Part shown: positions 26,001 to 36,951 of the stretch, piece by piece
Layout: each line of letters begins with the position of its first letter
How positions within the stretch are numbered: the stretch's first letter is position 1
Source: Chlorokybus atmophyticus
Lineage: Eukaryota > Streptophyta > Chlorokybophyceae > Chlorokybales > Chlorokybaceae
NCBI GenBank assembly: GCA_009103225.1
Contig: RHPI01002119.1
Coordinates: 282,523 to 346,522, forward strand
Reading direction: 5' to 3'
Length of the DNA stretch: 64,000 bases
Notes under the pieces: model-generated
Database searches by the model: none
What the model saw: the letters and a program-made list of their open reading frames with translations, nothing else
What the model was told of the DNA's origin: nothing
Program-made: the position numbers and the translations under genes

Positions 26001-29000
26001 ATGCTATCGTCAGCGCTGCGCCGCTCCTTGCGGCATGGCGTGGCGTCTGTCCCGCGGGTGCGTGCAGCAGTTGTTGTCAATCAACCTCCCAAGCATTGCA
26101 TTGCACTTACTTGGGCAAGCATTTCTGGGCAGCAGACTGGCTCTGTGCAATATACAAGCATTGCTTGATGTGGCTGAAGAGTATGCGGTTGTTGGAGTGT
26201 TTTGTACATCCGAGCAACTTATGTTTGCTCAACACCTCCATTCTGTGTGATGATCATTTCATTGTTGCTGCGATCCGAAATGCCATCTTTGCTTGGGTGT
26301 TCACAAATAGCCTTTTGGCGTTTTGTCGTTACCCTGCAAAACCTGTTGACAATGCATGCATGCGCGCGAAAGCGCGTTGCTTGACCTGCACTGACTGCTT
26401 GTCTTCAGCGTATACTGCACAGCTGCGAAGCTGTATGTGTGCATGTTTTGTCAGAGGAGCTGTTGCACTTGCATTGTAAAGAGTGGGATTGTTGGGATAG
26501 TGTGCTGTGTACGGCGTACAATATAATTGAAAACGTTGCGTGCAAGTTTCTTTCACTACAACACGGGTATTTTTCTGCATTGTCTGCGATGTGCATGTGC
26601 TGACCGGGTGCTTGATTGCCCAGGCTATTGCTGGGTCAGAGCGACACATTGCCACACGCACAGAGCCATTGCTCAGGGCAGTTCCCGCTACAGTCGCTCC
26701 CTCAGCTGAGAAGCCCGGGTTTCTGGCATCATTGTTTGGGAAAAGTGTCACAAAGGTATTATCATAACAAGTCTCATATTGTGAACAGCAAGTAAGGACT
26801 GACGAACTGTTTTCTACCTTGGGGACTATGGTTTGTGTGAGTGCATGCATTGTGTCTGACGTGTCCTGGTGCAGGTTGACGTGCCATTGACACAAGCGCT
26901 GCCGGGAGTGTCAATACCAGAGCCAGAAACTCCTTCAGCAACACCTCCAGAGACACGCATAACCACTCTGGACAATGGCTTGAGGATTGCATCTGAGAAC
27001 ACTGTGGTACGCCTTAGCTGTCCTGCGTGCACGAGTGCTGGACACGGACTATGCGCGCACTTGTTGCAATGTTGGGTTCTTGGTCGTGCAGGGCGCCAGC
27101 ACGACGGTCGGTATCTATGTGGACTCGGGTAGCCAGTATGAGAACGCAAGCAACAGCGGCGTGTCGCATCTGCTGGAGCACATGGCTTTCAAAGGCACCA
27201 GACACCGCTCGCACTTCCGTCTCGTGCGCGAAATTGAAGCCATTGGTGCCAACGTGCATGCATCAGGTAGGCAGAAGTCTCATGACGGCTTTCACAACCA
27301 AACACTCATCAAAGTTTGTTGTTGCATTGTAAGCAGTTCCAATTAGGTTGAGCTGTTGACTTATCTAATCTATCCTCGCGTTGTCTTCACCTCATCTCCT
27401 GGCAGCGTCGCGGGAGCAAATGGCTTACACCATGGATATCTTGCGGCCGCATCTTGCGCCTGCTGTAGAGCTACTAGCAGACAGTGTATTGAACCCAGCT
27501 TTCTTTCCTTGGGAGGTTAAAGAACAGGTACTGGCCTCTTTTGCGTTTGGTGCTGTCAGGTCACGTCTTCATGGGCAACATGGCTTGAAGTACATTTTGC
27601 ACGCACGCAGTCCTATTACATGCTTGGTGTGCAGTTGAACAAAATGAAGTCGGAGATTGAGGACCTGAAAAATAACCTGCAAAGCATGGTGCTTGAAGCC
27701 CTCAACTCTGTGGCCTTTACCGGCGGGCTTGGCCGCCCTTTGATTGCTCCAGAGCACGCTCTCGGCACACTGAACGCCTCATTGTTAGAAGAATTCGTGC
27801 AGGTATGAACACAAGCACTCGACAGTAGGTGATTACGTTATGCATTCACTATTTGTCAGCAGTCTATGATCGCTTGTTTTGGTTGAGCTCAAATCTGCAG
27901 CTAAAACGTTTGAGAGGTCATGTGTGAAAGAACGCTGTTAGTGCTGAGATAAATTTGCTGTTTTGTTGCTGCTGATGACAGGCAAACTATGCTGCGCCTC
28001 GCATTGTGGTTGCGGCATCTGGGGCTATCCATGAAGAGCTTGTGCACCTTGCAAAGCCCTACTTTGAGGGTTTGCCCAAGGTTGCATCCACAACAACGCC
28101 AACCTCTCATTATGTTGGAGGAGACTGGCGCGCTGCAAAGGATAGCCCGGTATGTTTTGTCTGTTTGAATCTTCTCCACCTTGAAGTATTGTGGAGAATG
28201 TTGCGCAGTGTGCACTTGCTCGTGCTGTTGCACATGTCTGTTTTGGCATGTATCAAGCATGTGGGCTCTGGCTGACTGTGCAAGTGATGTGCTCGTGTGA
28301 TTTTGTGGTGACAGTTGACGCATGTTGCTGTGGGCTTCGAGTTTATTGGCGGCTGGAAAGATGTCAAGAACTCGGTGACGATGACGGTTCTTCAGGTACG
28401 TATGCTTTCTGCGAGTTGCATGTCATGGTAATGGTAATAAGACACTTGCATTGTGCACTGTGCAACCATTCCACAACGCGTTTTTTGCTGCAGATGCTGC
28501 TTGGTGGTGGTGGTGCATTCTCCTCTGGTGGTCCTGGCAAGGGCATGCACACCAGGCTATGTGAGTTTTTGATCATGAACAAGCATGCATTTCACAGCAA
28601 GTGAATGAGCTCCTGTTGGCTAACGATGACAGCTATTGCCGGTGCAGACAAGCGCGTGTTGGTGAACTGCCCCTGGGTTGAGTCGTGCACAGCCTTCAAT
28701 AGTGCGTACAACGAAACCGGCATTTTTGGCATTCACGGCACAACGGTAACTTGCTTATTTGCCCAATAACCTGTGCACAAATGTCAGCTGTAGCTTACTC
28801 ATGCAGAGGATGCTGGTTATCACAGGACGGTTCTAACATTGGAAGGCTTGTGGACATCATTGTAAAGGAGTTGCAGTCTGTTGCACAGTCTGGCTCTGGT
28901 ATGTATGCTAGGACAAGTGTGAGTCGTGAGTTTGTGCGCTTTTTGCATTGTTGGCTTATCGTCATGTTCTGTTTGCAGTTACGGAAGAGGAGCTCTCCCG

Positions 29001-29533
29001 GGCAAAGAATGCAACCATATCATCAGTGTTAATGAACCTGGAGTCTCGGGTATGCTTCTTGGTCGTTGGTATGGTCCTTGTGATGGTTGGCTAACATTGC
29101 TTTTCTTGCCAGGTGGTCGTGTGCGAGGACATTGGCAGGCAAATTCTCACATCAGGGGACAGGTTCATGCAATTGATGTTGTAGTAGATGCTTGCATGTT
29201 CAGTGTTTTTGCGTGGTGCTGACTTGTGGATTGTGCGCAGGATTCCTCCGTCTCAATTTGTGAAGATGGTGCAGGAGCTGACATTGCAACAGGTGACAGA
29301 GGCAGCTCAAAGGTTGCTTCAGACGCCGCTCTCCCTTGCTTCAATTGGAGACAGTAAGTATTGCTCGCTTTCTTATTGGACTGTTCCACATGTGCTCAAC
29401 AGCTGGAGAATTCATGCTCATGTGGCGCTTGCGGTCGTCACTGGTCACTGCCTTGCATGGTCACCAATAATTGGCTTGCTTGGCAGTTGCCAACGTCCCA
29501 AGATATGATGCTGTAGCCGCGAAGTTTAAATAG
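26001..29533 (+). CDS. mitochondrial processing peptidase alpha subunit (M16 family)
   Basis: Matrix presequence-binding subunit of MPP; in plants and algae often part of the bc1 complex as a core protein. The start ATG at 26001 sits in GTCGCCACCATG and opens an Arg/Ser/Ala-rich, acid-free leader (MLSSALRRSLRHGVASVPR), a typical mitochondrial presequence. About 12 exons follow, with GT-AG introns. Landmarks: ITTLDNGLRIASEN; GVSHLLEHMAFKGT (near 27170); GANVHASASREQM across a junction; WEVKEQLNKMKSE across a junction; the glycine-rich presequence-binding loop GGGGAFSSGGPGKGM (near 28510), diagnostic of the alpha subunit; NESG-like TGIFGIHGTT; EDIGRQILTSGDR; and the end PRYDAVAAKFK with TAG. 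The HLLEH motif is notable because higher-plant alpha subunits have HLLER here and are catalytically silent. Confidence 0.95.
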
Positions 29534-30297
29534 TCACTCCTTGTGGCGGGTGGACAACTTGCAGTCAGTGCAAGTCCACTATGACAGCTTGCAACACTGA
29601 GGCATGGTGGACGCATTGACACTGTGTCTTGTGAGTAAGCGCACTGTTGCTTAAGAATTGTGTGGCAACGGTGTATGTTGAGCCCGCAAGCTTGCGGGCA
29701 CACTGCAGAATATGTTTGAGAGTCAGCAGAGCTCTGGAGTAGGTGGCTGAGGTGTGAATCTGACCCTTTCTTAAGGACATCAAGTCTACAGTTTCGGAAT
29801 CCGCTCCAATTTGGTTAGCTGTGGTATGTGAATTCAGCCAACAGAGTTCATGGCCTGCGCCAGCCTGGCTGCCGCATAGCATGCCGCATTGCAGTTGATG
29901 TACACTTACCTGACAGCCCTACAGTACGCTAGGCAGGATGCATGCAGCGATGGCACTATAGCTAAAGTGCAATGCCAGACCTAATTATTCTCGCCATGAG
30001 CATCACACCTTACAACCATTGCAACAAGCATCTACACGCTTGTTGTTAAGTAGATATCCAAGCAGCAATGCTCGTATGTATAGGGTGATGAAGAGGCTCA
30101 GATTTCCAACCTCGACTTGGGGACAACAAGCAAACACATACACGACCACAGGACAGCATACACCTTTTGTGCACATGTATGAGGTATACGCCGTAGGGCA
30201 AAGAAGCAATCCAACTCACAACAAGCAGCACCACAAGCAGCAAGCAAACTAGACACAAAGACAGGCACAAGAGAAACGCTTTATTTGTACATATTCT
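29534..30297. other. intergenic region after MPP alpha
   Basis: No coding signal. Contains the MPP alpha 3' UTR. A (CTATG/CATGC)n pentanucleotide-like run (ATGCTACTATGC...) begins just after the end, about 30305-30395. Confidence 0.5.
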
Positions 30298-30906
30298 GTG
30301 TGGTTTGCTATGCTGCCTGCTACTATGCTATGCTATTATGCTACTATGCTATGCTACTATGCCATGCTACTATGCCATGCTGCCTACTACTACGCAGGGT
30401 TTTTGGTCAGTAGGGAGCAGAGCGGTTTTATGCCGGTACTGCCGGGTGAGACGAGGGGGAGGCGAGTGGGGTTGGTGGCCTCCGAACCCGGTCGAGATAC
30501 GCGCATGCTCTTAGATGTCACGATCACCGCATGCGGCGAGCAACCGGGAGGCGCAGCGAAGGCGGCGGAGCAGGCGAAGTGGCGGAAATACCACGATCAC
30601 CCCGCCACAGACACATTTCATCCCCTCGCCGCCAAGACGCACGGCACCCTGGGTCAGAGTTTTCACGACGTCATTGACACATGCGCTAGGAGGGCACTGG
30701 CTACACGTGACCTGCCGTTGAGCAGGCTGTCGGGCTACTTGGCTCTGTACCGGCAGCGCGTGTCATGCGCGTTGCAGCGTGCCCAGGGCATCACCATCCT
30801 GGAACGGGGGGCGGCAGTCGTAGCGTCGGTACCAGGCTGGGGCCCGGTCCAGACGGCGGCGCCAACGGCGGAAGCGGACGCTGTGCTGGCGGCTGCGGCA
30901 GTGTAG
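30298..30906 (+). pseudogene. LINE-type retrotransposon, C-terminal fragment of ORF2
   Basis: The frame from about 30400 gives VLLDVTITACG-like text (MLLDVTITACGEQPG), then AAKAAEQAKWRKYHDH, TFHPLAAKTHGTLGQSFHDV and a Leu/Arg-rich tail to the TAG at 30906. The order 'D-V-T-V, Ala/Glu/Lys-rich helix, Lys-x2-x-Tyr, F-x-P-L-A, T-x-G-x-L-G' is that of the segment C-terminal to reverse transcriptase in many non-LTR elements. No RT motif is present, so it is 5'-truncated. The first 35 codons are only the pentanucleotide repeat. A shorter relative without this ORF lies at 38478-39073. Confidence 0.5.
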
Positions 30907-31028
30907 TTGTGTAGGCGTGCTTGCATGCCGCTGGCATGCGTGTGAGTATGCTTGTGCAGTGATAGGCAGGGATGACAGTACGTAGCTTGGTGTGACGATG
31001 TTGCATACTAGTGTTATGTACATTGGTA

Positions 31029-31563
31029 CTACTATGCTTGTTGAAGAATGCTATGCCGATTGACTGCTATGCCATGCTACCTGTTGTTGCTGCTGCCTAT
31101 GGTTGCTTGTGGAGTAGCTGAGTAGGGAGCCGTTGAGGTCTAACATTCAGACATAGTTCCGTTGCAGTTAGGCTGCCGGCAAAGTTGCTGCAAGTCATGA
31201 CGACGTGGGTCTTACACAAGATGGCAGGGGCCAGCGCTTTCAGAGGCGCCGAACTGATGCAGTTGCAACAGCACAGCACGGCAACACGCATCCCACCCGC
31301 CACCCCTTGCCTTGCTGACGCTGCTGCGTTGCTGATGTGGTTGAAGTCCTGGTCCTGCTGGCTCTAACCCCGGCACCTGTTGCTACACGGTTACTTTGCC
31401 ATCCTGCCCAGCCCTGCCTCGCCCATCCCTCCGCCTCACTCACATGCACTTAGTTGGCACATAGTTAGCTTGTAAGCCGCTGGTGGAATACAAGTCCTAC
31501 CCCCTGCATGTGCCTTGCTGCTGTGCCCTATGCTATGCATCCGCCACTGAGATAAGCCTATAT
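31029..31563 (+). repeat. dispersed repeat, copy 1 (LINE 3' UTR)
   Basis: Begins TACTATGCTTGTTGAAGAAT and ends near GATAAGCCTATATG. It matches 38478-39073 nearly base for base over about 530 bp with small indels. It directly follows the LINE ORF fragment, so it is probably that element's 3' UTR. Confidence 0.85.
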
Positions 31564-31620
31564 GCTTTGCCGGTGGATCCTGGTTGCAGTGTGGACTGCA
31601 CCATCGTCCTACTCCCATCG

Positions 31621-31760
31621 TGTCATGGATTGGGATAAATTGTGACAGACCTCACTCATTGTAGCGTCTGTTGCTACCATAGCCTTGTGATCGGAGCCCA
31701 CTTGTTATAATGGTAACGGAGCTTGACGTCTCAGATTCAATTCCCGTAGAGGACATAGGC
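31621..31760 (+). repeat. tRNA-like SINE head, family A, copy 1
   Basis: TGGGATAAATTGTGACAGAC is followed by a short GTAGC...GCTAC hairpin, a box-A-like AGCCTTGTGATCGGAGCCC (31681) and a box-B-like AGATTCAATTCCC (about 31732), about 50 bp apart as in tRNA promoters. No full cloverleaf was folded by eye. The same 5' module recurs at 32040 and 40936. Confidence 0.5.
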
Positions 31761-32039
31761 AGATGCAAGGGCAAAAAACATTTGGTGCGGCTTGCCCTAC
31801 GCTAGGCGCAGGTTCGCAACCTGCGCGCTGAGCCAGTTTTAACCTATGGCCGCGCGAGCGGTCGCGCCGCGATGGCAGGTCGCGCGGTGAGGATGGCCGC
31901 TGCAGTTCGGTCGGTTATAAATGTTCGTAGGCCAATAGGCCGCGGGTGCACCGGTCGTGATACGGCCGTGACCACGGCGACGTGGCTAATAAGTGTTTAA
32001 TTGGATAATGAGAAACCCGTGGGTTAAATTGGGAAGAAT

Positions 32040-32128
32040 GTCACGATTTGGGATAAATTGTGACAGACCTCACTGATGGTAGCGTCTTTTGCTACCATAG
32101 CCTAGTGATCGGAGCTCACTTGTTACAC
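32040..32128 (+). repeat. tRNA-like SINE head, family A, copy 2 (truncated)
   Basis: Repeats the GGGATAAATTGTGACAGACC and GGTAGC...GCTACC module and box A AGCCTAGTGATCGGAGC, then diverges after CACTTGTTACA before any box B. Confidence 0.55.
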
Positions 32129-32506
32129 ATCGCCATTGACCGCCCTTGGACTGCATGCATCCCTCGGTGCCCTTTTTGTGGTTTGTTCGTGAGTCGGTTG
32201 GTCATTGCTGCTTGTTTGTTGCTATCCGTTGTTGCTATTGCTTATCGCCTTCTTAAATAGTTGTACGGGGCCCAGCTAGATTGCACATCACTTAGTTACA
32301 GCACTTGCACGCACGGGGCCGCTATGTCGCAGATAGATTGGGAGCCCGTCAAGCGGCAAATCCTTCGGGCACATTATCAGCTTTTGCTACTAGTGATCCA
32401 AAAGTGCCGCCAAAAGGTTCTAAAACTGTGGCCACATGCACCTGCTCTCCGTCCCATGCAAGAAACACACGTGAGTTATGTTACGTACTCTTTGACTGGC
32501 TGTCCA

Positions 32507-32600
32507 TGCTTGTCACAACCCACTCGACCATAAAAGACTTGGTGTTTTTATGGTCGATTTGTGGTAATTTAATATACCTTCTCGTTACATTCCCCCCCAA
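32507..32600 (-). repeat. tRNA-like repeat, family B, copy 1 (partial)
   Basis: Shares CACTCGACCA(T/C)AAAAGACTTG and ATGGTCGATTTGTGGTAATT with 32947-33040. Read on the minus strand, TGGTCGAGTGGG resembles box A. The box B half is missing here. Confidence 0.45.
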
Positions 32601-32919
32601 TTAAGAACGCTGACGTCCTCGGCAGCTGGCTCCCATCAGCTGGGGAATCATCCCAGAGGTCTGATTAGGGTCGGTCACCGGCCCCACCTCCCAAGGGCCG
32701 GCCAATTTAGGCCCATACCGGTCAACGCGCGCATAGCAAAACGCTGCCGGCCCCACAGGCTGCGCATTGCGACAGGCAGGTCGCGTCCTGCCGTGCCGAC
32801 TGAACTGGTCAGTCCGACGCGACTGCCATTAGTCAAGTCGCGACCCATCAATAATGGCACTTATGAAGTGACTATTTACGATGTTACTGTATCACAAAAC
32901 AATGACCGCGGAATTCGTG

Positions 32920-33040
32920 CAAGGCAGGAATTGAACTCGGGTATTAAGCTCCAATGACCAATGTCACAGCCCACTCGACCACAAAAGACTTGTGCTATTA
33001 TGGTCGATTTGTGGTAATTCAATGTACCTTCGCGTTACAG
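32920..33040 (-). repeat. tRNA-like SINE head, family B, copy 2
   Basis: On the minus strand a box-A-like TGGTCGAGTGGGCTGTGAC (near 32980) is followed at about 25-50 bp by a box-B-like GAGTTCAATTCCTGCC (near 32930). This is the pattern of a tRNA-derived Pol III promoter. Not a functional tRNA: no matching acceptor stem was seen. Confidence 0.5.
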
Positions 33041-33352
33041 TGCTTGTATGTAGGACTAACCAAAACTACAGCTTACAAGCATTTTCAGCAACACTATACA
33101 GCAGGTTCACCAGCGAATGCAACGCCACTGGAGGTGCGTATAGTCAACGAGGGTTTGGAGGCGTGGGGAGTGTCGCCGCTGGAGCACATCCGTTCACACC
33201 ATACCTCACGGATGAAGCATGGCGCCGTGTTGCAAGACTCATGGAGCTCCCTGCGTCTTGCAACACAAGAAGGGTTGGATTGGTCGTTGGTGATCATATG
33301 CACCACGTGGCATGAACCAAGAAGATCAAGTGACCACACGCACAGCATATAG
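33036..33352 (+). pseudogene. GIY-YIG-like endonuclease fragment, possibly of a Penelope-like element
   Basis: The frame gives CLYVGLTKTTAYKHFQQHYT, in which Y-V-G-L-T and a downstream His fit the YIG half of a GIY-YIG nuclease, then LEVRIVNEGLEAWGVSPLEH. The GIY half is not recognisable, and the start is fused to a SINE, so this is a relic. Its position about 4 kb upstream of a Penelope-type reverse transcriptase on the same strand would match elements with an N-terminal endonuclease (the Chlamys type described in green algae). The link across the gap is inference. Confidence 0.38.
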
Positions 33353-33659
33353 CAAAGCAAGAGTGGCTATGGTTAAGTGTGCGATCCCATACCGTCGAAA
33401 AAGATCTGGGCTATGCTGCAGAAGGGCTTCAAGGAGTCCAGAAAGGCTCGATGAACTCAAGCGGGAAATTGTGCATACACTTGTAAAATAGCAGAGCGAG
33501 CTAACACACAGGTGGAGGCACAAGCTGATGCAACTTTGTTGATGGCGATCAACGCCCCTAATACTCACCATTCACACGATAATCATCTCCATCAGTTGGA
33601 AGTGCCCTTCCACCCCGCACCTCCACCGCTGAAGACTTGGCTGCAAAGACAAGCTAAGC

Positions 33660-35565
33660 GTGACAATCTTCGATTTGCCGACAGTCCACTTCATGACAGT
33701 CCCCACGACACTGCACCTCCTGAAAGCTCCAAACACGGTGCTCCTGCCGAATCCTCCTCCCAAGCACAGTCCCTATAACAGTCGTCATGACAGTCCCTCT
33801 GATAGTCCCCGTCCGTCTGCTCAGAGAAAGAGAGAGAGAAAAAGTCACACCATCTCTACACCCCCAGCTGGGAAGAAGCAGCGTCCCCTTTAGCGAGAAA
33901 CTCCTGCACGAACAACTCCACCAGCTGTACGGCCGGCAGCTGTACGGCCACAAGTTGGCGAGGTTTTAGCAGCAGCGCGTACAATGCTTGACGCTGTTAA
34001 GAAGGGCCACTAGGAGCGCTATGAAGCAACCAATGCTGCATCAATTATAAGTGAGGATTTGGAAAAGGCTGTGCACATTGCTGCAGAACAGCTTTTACGC
34101 GCCCACGAAATGGCAATGAAAGCATTGGTAAGAACAGCTTGCACAATGTACAGTCTATGTATGTGATAGGGGGGGGGGGGGGGGGGGGNNNNNNNNNNNN
34201 NNNNNNNNNNNNNNNNNNNNNNNNNNNNNNNNNNNNNNNNNNNNNNNNNNNNNNNNNNNNNNNNNNNNNNNNNNNNNNNNNNNNNNNNNNNNNNNNNNNN
34301 NNNNNNNNNNNNNNNNNNNNNNNNNNNNNNNNNNNNNNNNNNNNNNNNNNNNNNNNNNNNNNNNNNNNNNNNNNNNNNNNNNNNNNNNNNNNNNNNNNNN
34401 NNNNNNNNNNNNNNNNNNNNNNNNNNNNNNNNNNNNNNNNNNNNNNNNNNNNNNNNNNNNNNNNNNNNNNNNNNNNNNNNNNNNNNNNNNNNNNNNNNNN
34501 NNNNNNNNNNNNNNNNNNNNGGGGGGGGGGGGGGGGCTGTCAGTTTATAGGACTGTTGCCACAGCTTGCGCTTTGATGATATTTATTGGGCTGTACTTAC
34601 CCGATGTCGCTGTGCGACAGGAAAGACACGTGCGCGTTCTTTGAAGTTGCGACAACCTGCAGCAAAGCGCAATCAGTTTTGACGAAGCGCGCAAGGAGCA
34701 ACTCCACCTTGCTCTTGACCAAGAAACGCAGTTACAGCGGTCCTCTGCACAATCTAAGGCTGAGGTTGCAACCTTCACCAGCAGTTGCAAGAGACGCAAC
34801 AGAGGGCTGCAGATGCCAATGCGGAGATTGGGCGGGTGCGCAATGAGTTGGAGGAGTCGATGAAGACGACATCAAAAACAAATGATGAGTTCCACCGTGT
34901 TCTAGCTGAGCTGCGCAACAGGTTTCAGGAGGCGCAGCAGAGGGCTAGGGCATCAGATGCTGTTATTGCCAAGCTGCGCAAGGCTTTTGAGGAGACGGAG
35001 CAGAGGGCTGCAGCTTCCAACTCTCTAGTTGCCCCCCTGCGCAAGGAGACGGTGGAGTTGTCCAGGCATTAGAAATCATATGAGGCCTAGATTCATGGAT
35101 TTGATTTGCGAAACATGGATTTATTGTCGCGCATGCAGGCAACGGAATCCAGCTCAACTGCAGTCGCCAAGGTTGGCAAGAGCTGGAGAGTGCTCGGCAA
35201 CGCATTCATCAGCTGGAGCGAGAAGCAGCAGAGTGAACGGAGAGGCAGTCATCAGAGGCTATTGGAGGGACTATCGCAGGGGCTGTCGATGCTGCGATAA
35301 GGCGAGGTGATGACGCAAAGCGGGAGCTGGCAGAGGCGCACACCCATTATGAAGAGTTGGAGTAGAGGCTGGCTGCTGTGCCTTCAACATTAGCGACTGT
35401 CGCAGGGGCTGTCGACACAGCGGCTGTTAATGCGCTAAAGAAAAGATGAATGAAGCGCTAGCAGCTGCAAAAGCTTTAGACAAGGAGGTGAGAGATCTCA
35501 AAGCAAAGCTGGACAAGCAAGTGGCAAATTACAGAGCACAGCTCTAGCAGGTAGCACAAGACCGA
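33660..35565 (+). pseudogene. coiled-coil ORF interrupted by in-frame TAG codons
   Basis: One frame runs from about 33660 to 34137, Ser/Pro- and basic-rich (SPSDSPRPSAQRKRERKS, STPPAGKKQRPL) then helical (AVHIAAEQLLRAHEMAMKAL), and is broken only by TAG at 33891 and 34011. After the gap, 34785-35105 continues as a heptad-like coiled coil (QETQQRAADANAEIGRVRNE, AKLRKAFEETEQRAAASN) with TAG at 35070 and 35088. A shifted frame then gives QELESARQRIHQLEREAAE, a TGA, AKRELAEAHTHYEELE, TAG at 35363, and after another shift ALDKEVRDLKAKLDKQ with TAG at 35545. No catalytic domain is seen. It may be a structural protein of a mobile element. Confidence 0.4.
34189..34520. other. assembly gap flanked by poly-G
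   Basis: 332 Ns, with G runs of about 20 (34169-34188) and 16 (34521-34536) on its edges. The G runs may be real homopolymer or sequencing artefact, so the join cannot be trusted. Confidence 0.95.
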
Positions 35566-35609
35566 GTGCAGTACCTTATTAGCAGAAGCAAAGAGTGGGC
35601 GCACGAGGT

Positions 35610-35706
35610 GTTCAACCAATTTTTTGCATTGCGAGGATTTGAACGTACAAGGGGGTCGGGCCATATGCAAAACACTCAGCTCTTTATCGATTGGCCATAA
35701 AGGTTT
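35610..35706 (-). repeat. tRNA-like SINE head, family C
   Basis: On the minus strand TTATGGCCAATCGATAAAGA resembles a box A context and TACGTTCAAATCCTCGCAA a box B, about 45 bp apart. Sequence differs from families A and B. No full cloverleaf was found. Confidence 0.45.
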
Positions 35707-36951
35707 AAGGAGGACCAAGTCGAATGGCCGGGTATCTTCCTAGATCGTGCAGCACAATTCAGGCGGGCGTGGCAGCAATCATAGCGGAGTGCTCAACCAT
35801 TTACTGGCTTTTAACCAGGTGCTAGTGGTTTTGGGGACTCCTACAAGAACGCGGAGTCCCACTATACTGGCACTTTGCAGGAACACGAAATTACAAGCCG
35901 CGCTATCGTAATTTCCATGTTTGACGTGCTGGTTGTCATGCTACCCACCTTCGTGAACCACCTTCGTAACATTGACAAAGGGATGGCTGCGTTTCGAGGT
36001 CCAGCGTCCGCGCCACTGTATGAGCTACCGCCCTCAATGGACTATGCCGTTGCATGGGCGTGGTTACCCCCGCAGGACGACTGGTTTGAAACTGCTACCG
36101 CGATCAATGCCACATACCAAAACCTCCTCGTGCTCCTCCTCCTCCTGCTGGTCCTCCTCCTCCTCCTACTGGTGATGCTGCTGCTGGTCCTCCTCCTCCA
36201 CCTCCTCCTGGTGCAGGCTGATGTTCCCTTGGTTTATAGCTTTGATGTATGTTGCTTAGCGCAGTTGGCCTTTGTGCGCTGCAAGTAGATCTGCTGATAC
36301 ACTTGACCCTTTTGTGTGTGCGTAATCTGTGCCATAAACAAGTATGAATCACAGTATGCAATGTGTGCTTTGTAATGCCTTGTGTAAACACAGCCATAAG
36401 AGTCACAATGCCCAATAGTCCTGTTGCCAAAACAGTCCCATGGACAGCCGGCTGTTGATATGATGGTCCGTGAGATGAGGGAAGTGATGCGTATCTGCCT
36501 TGGGCTCTCCTACCTTGTAATACACGACATATCTGTCATGGAACATGCGCACCACCTCAGTTGTTGGCTGCTCTTGCCATCTGCCTTGATTAGCTTGCTA
36601 CCGGTTGAGCTTCCTCTTGACCGAAATGGGTGACACCTTCTAGTTGCAACAGTCCTTATTTACCACCCACCACGGTGGACCTTGGTGAGCACTTGCAGAT
36701 CTGGAAGCAGGCTTCAAGTAGTCAACCAACATGTTGCCTTCATTGCAATTAGGGGCTGTCGGACAACCACGACCCATGGTGGAGGATTATTAAATACTGG
36801 TTCTGATGGGTCAGTCGGCACACAAAAGTTAAAGACCAACTTTTTCTTATTCCGCATGTCTTAACTCTCTGCAGGACACGCCACAACAATAAACTATGCC
36901 TGATGCAATGACAGAGAATGACAGAAATCATTTGAAAACTTGCAATGGTGC

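Noticed and set aside
31681-33010. Functional tRNA genes at the box A/box B matches
   Set aside because: No complete acceptor, anticodon and T stems could be paired; the copies are repeated and truncated, which fits SINE heads.
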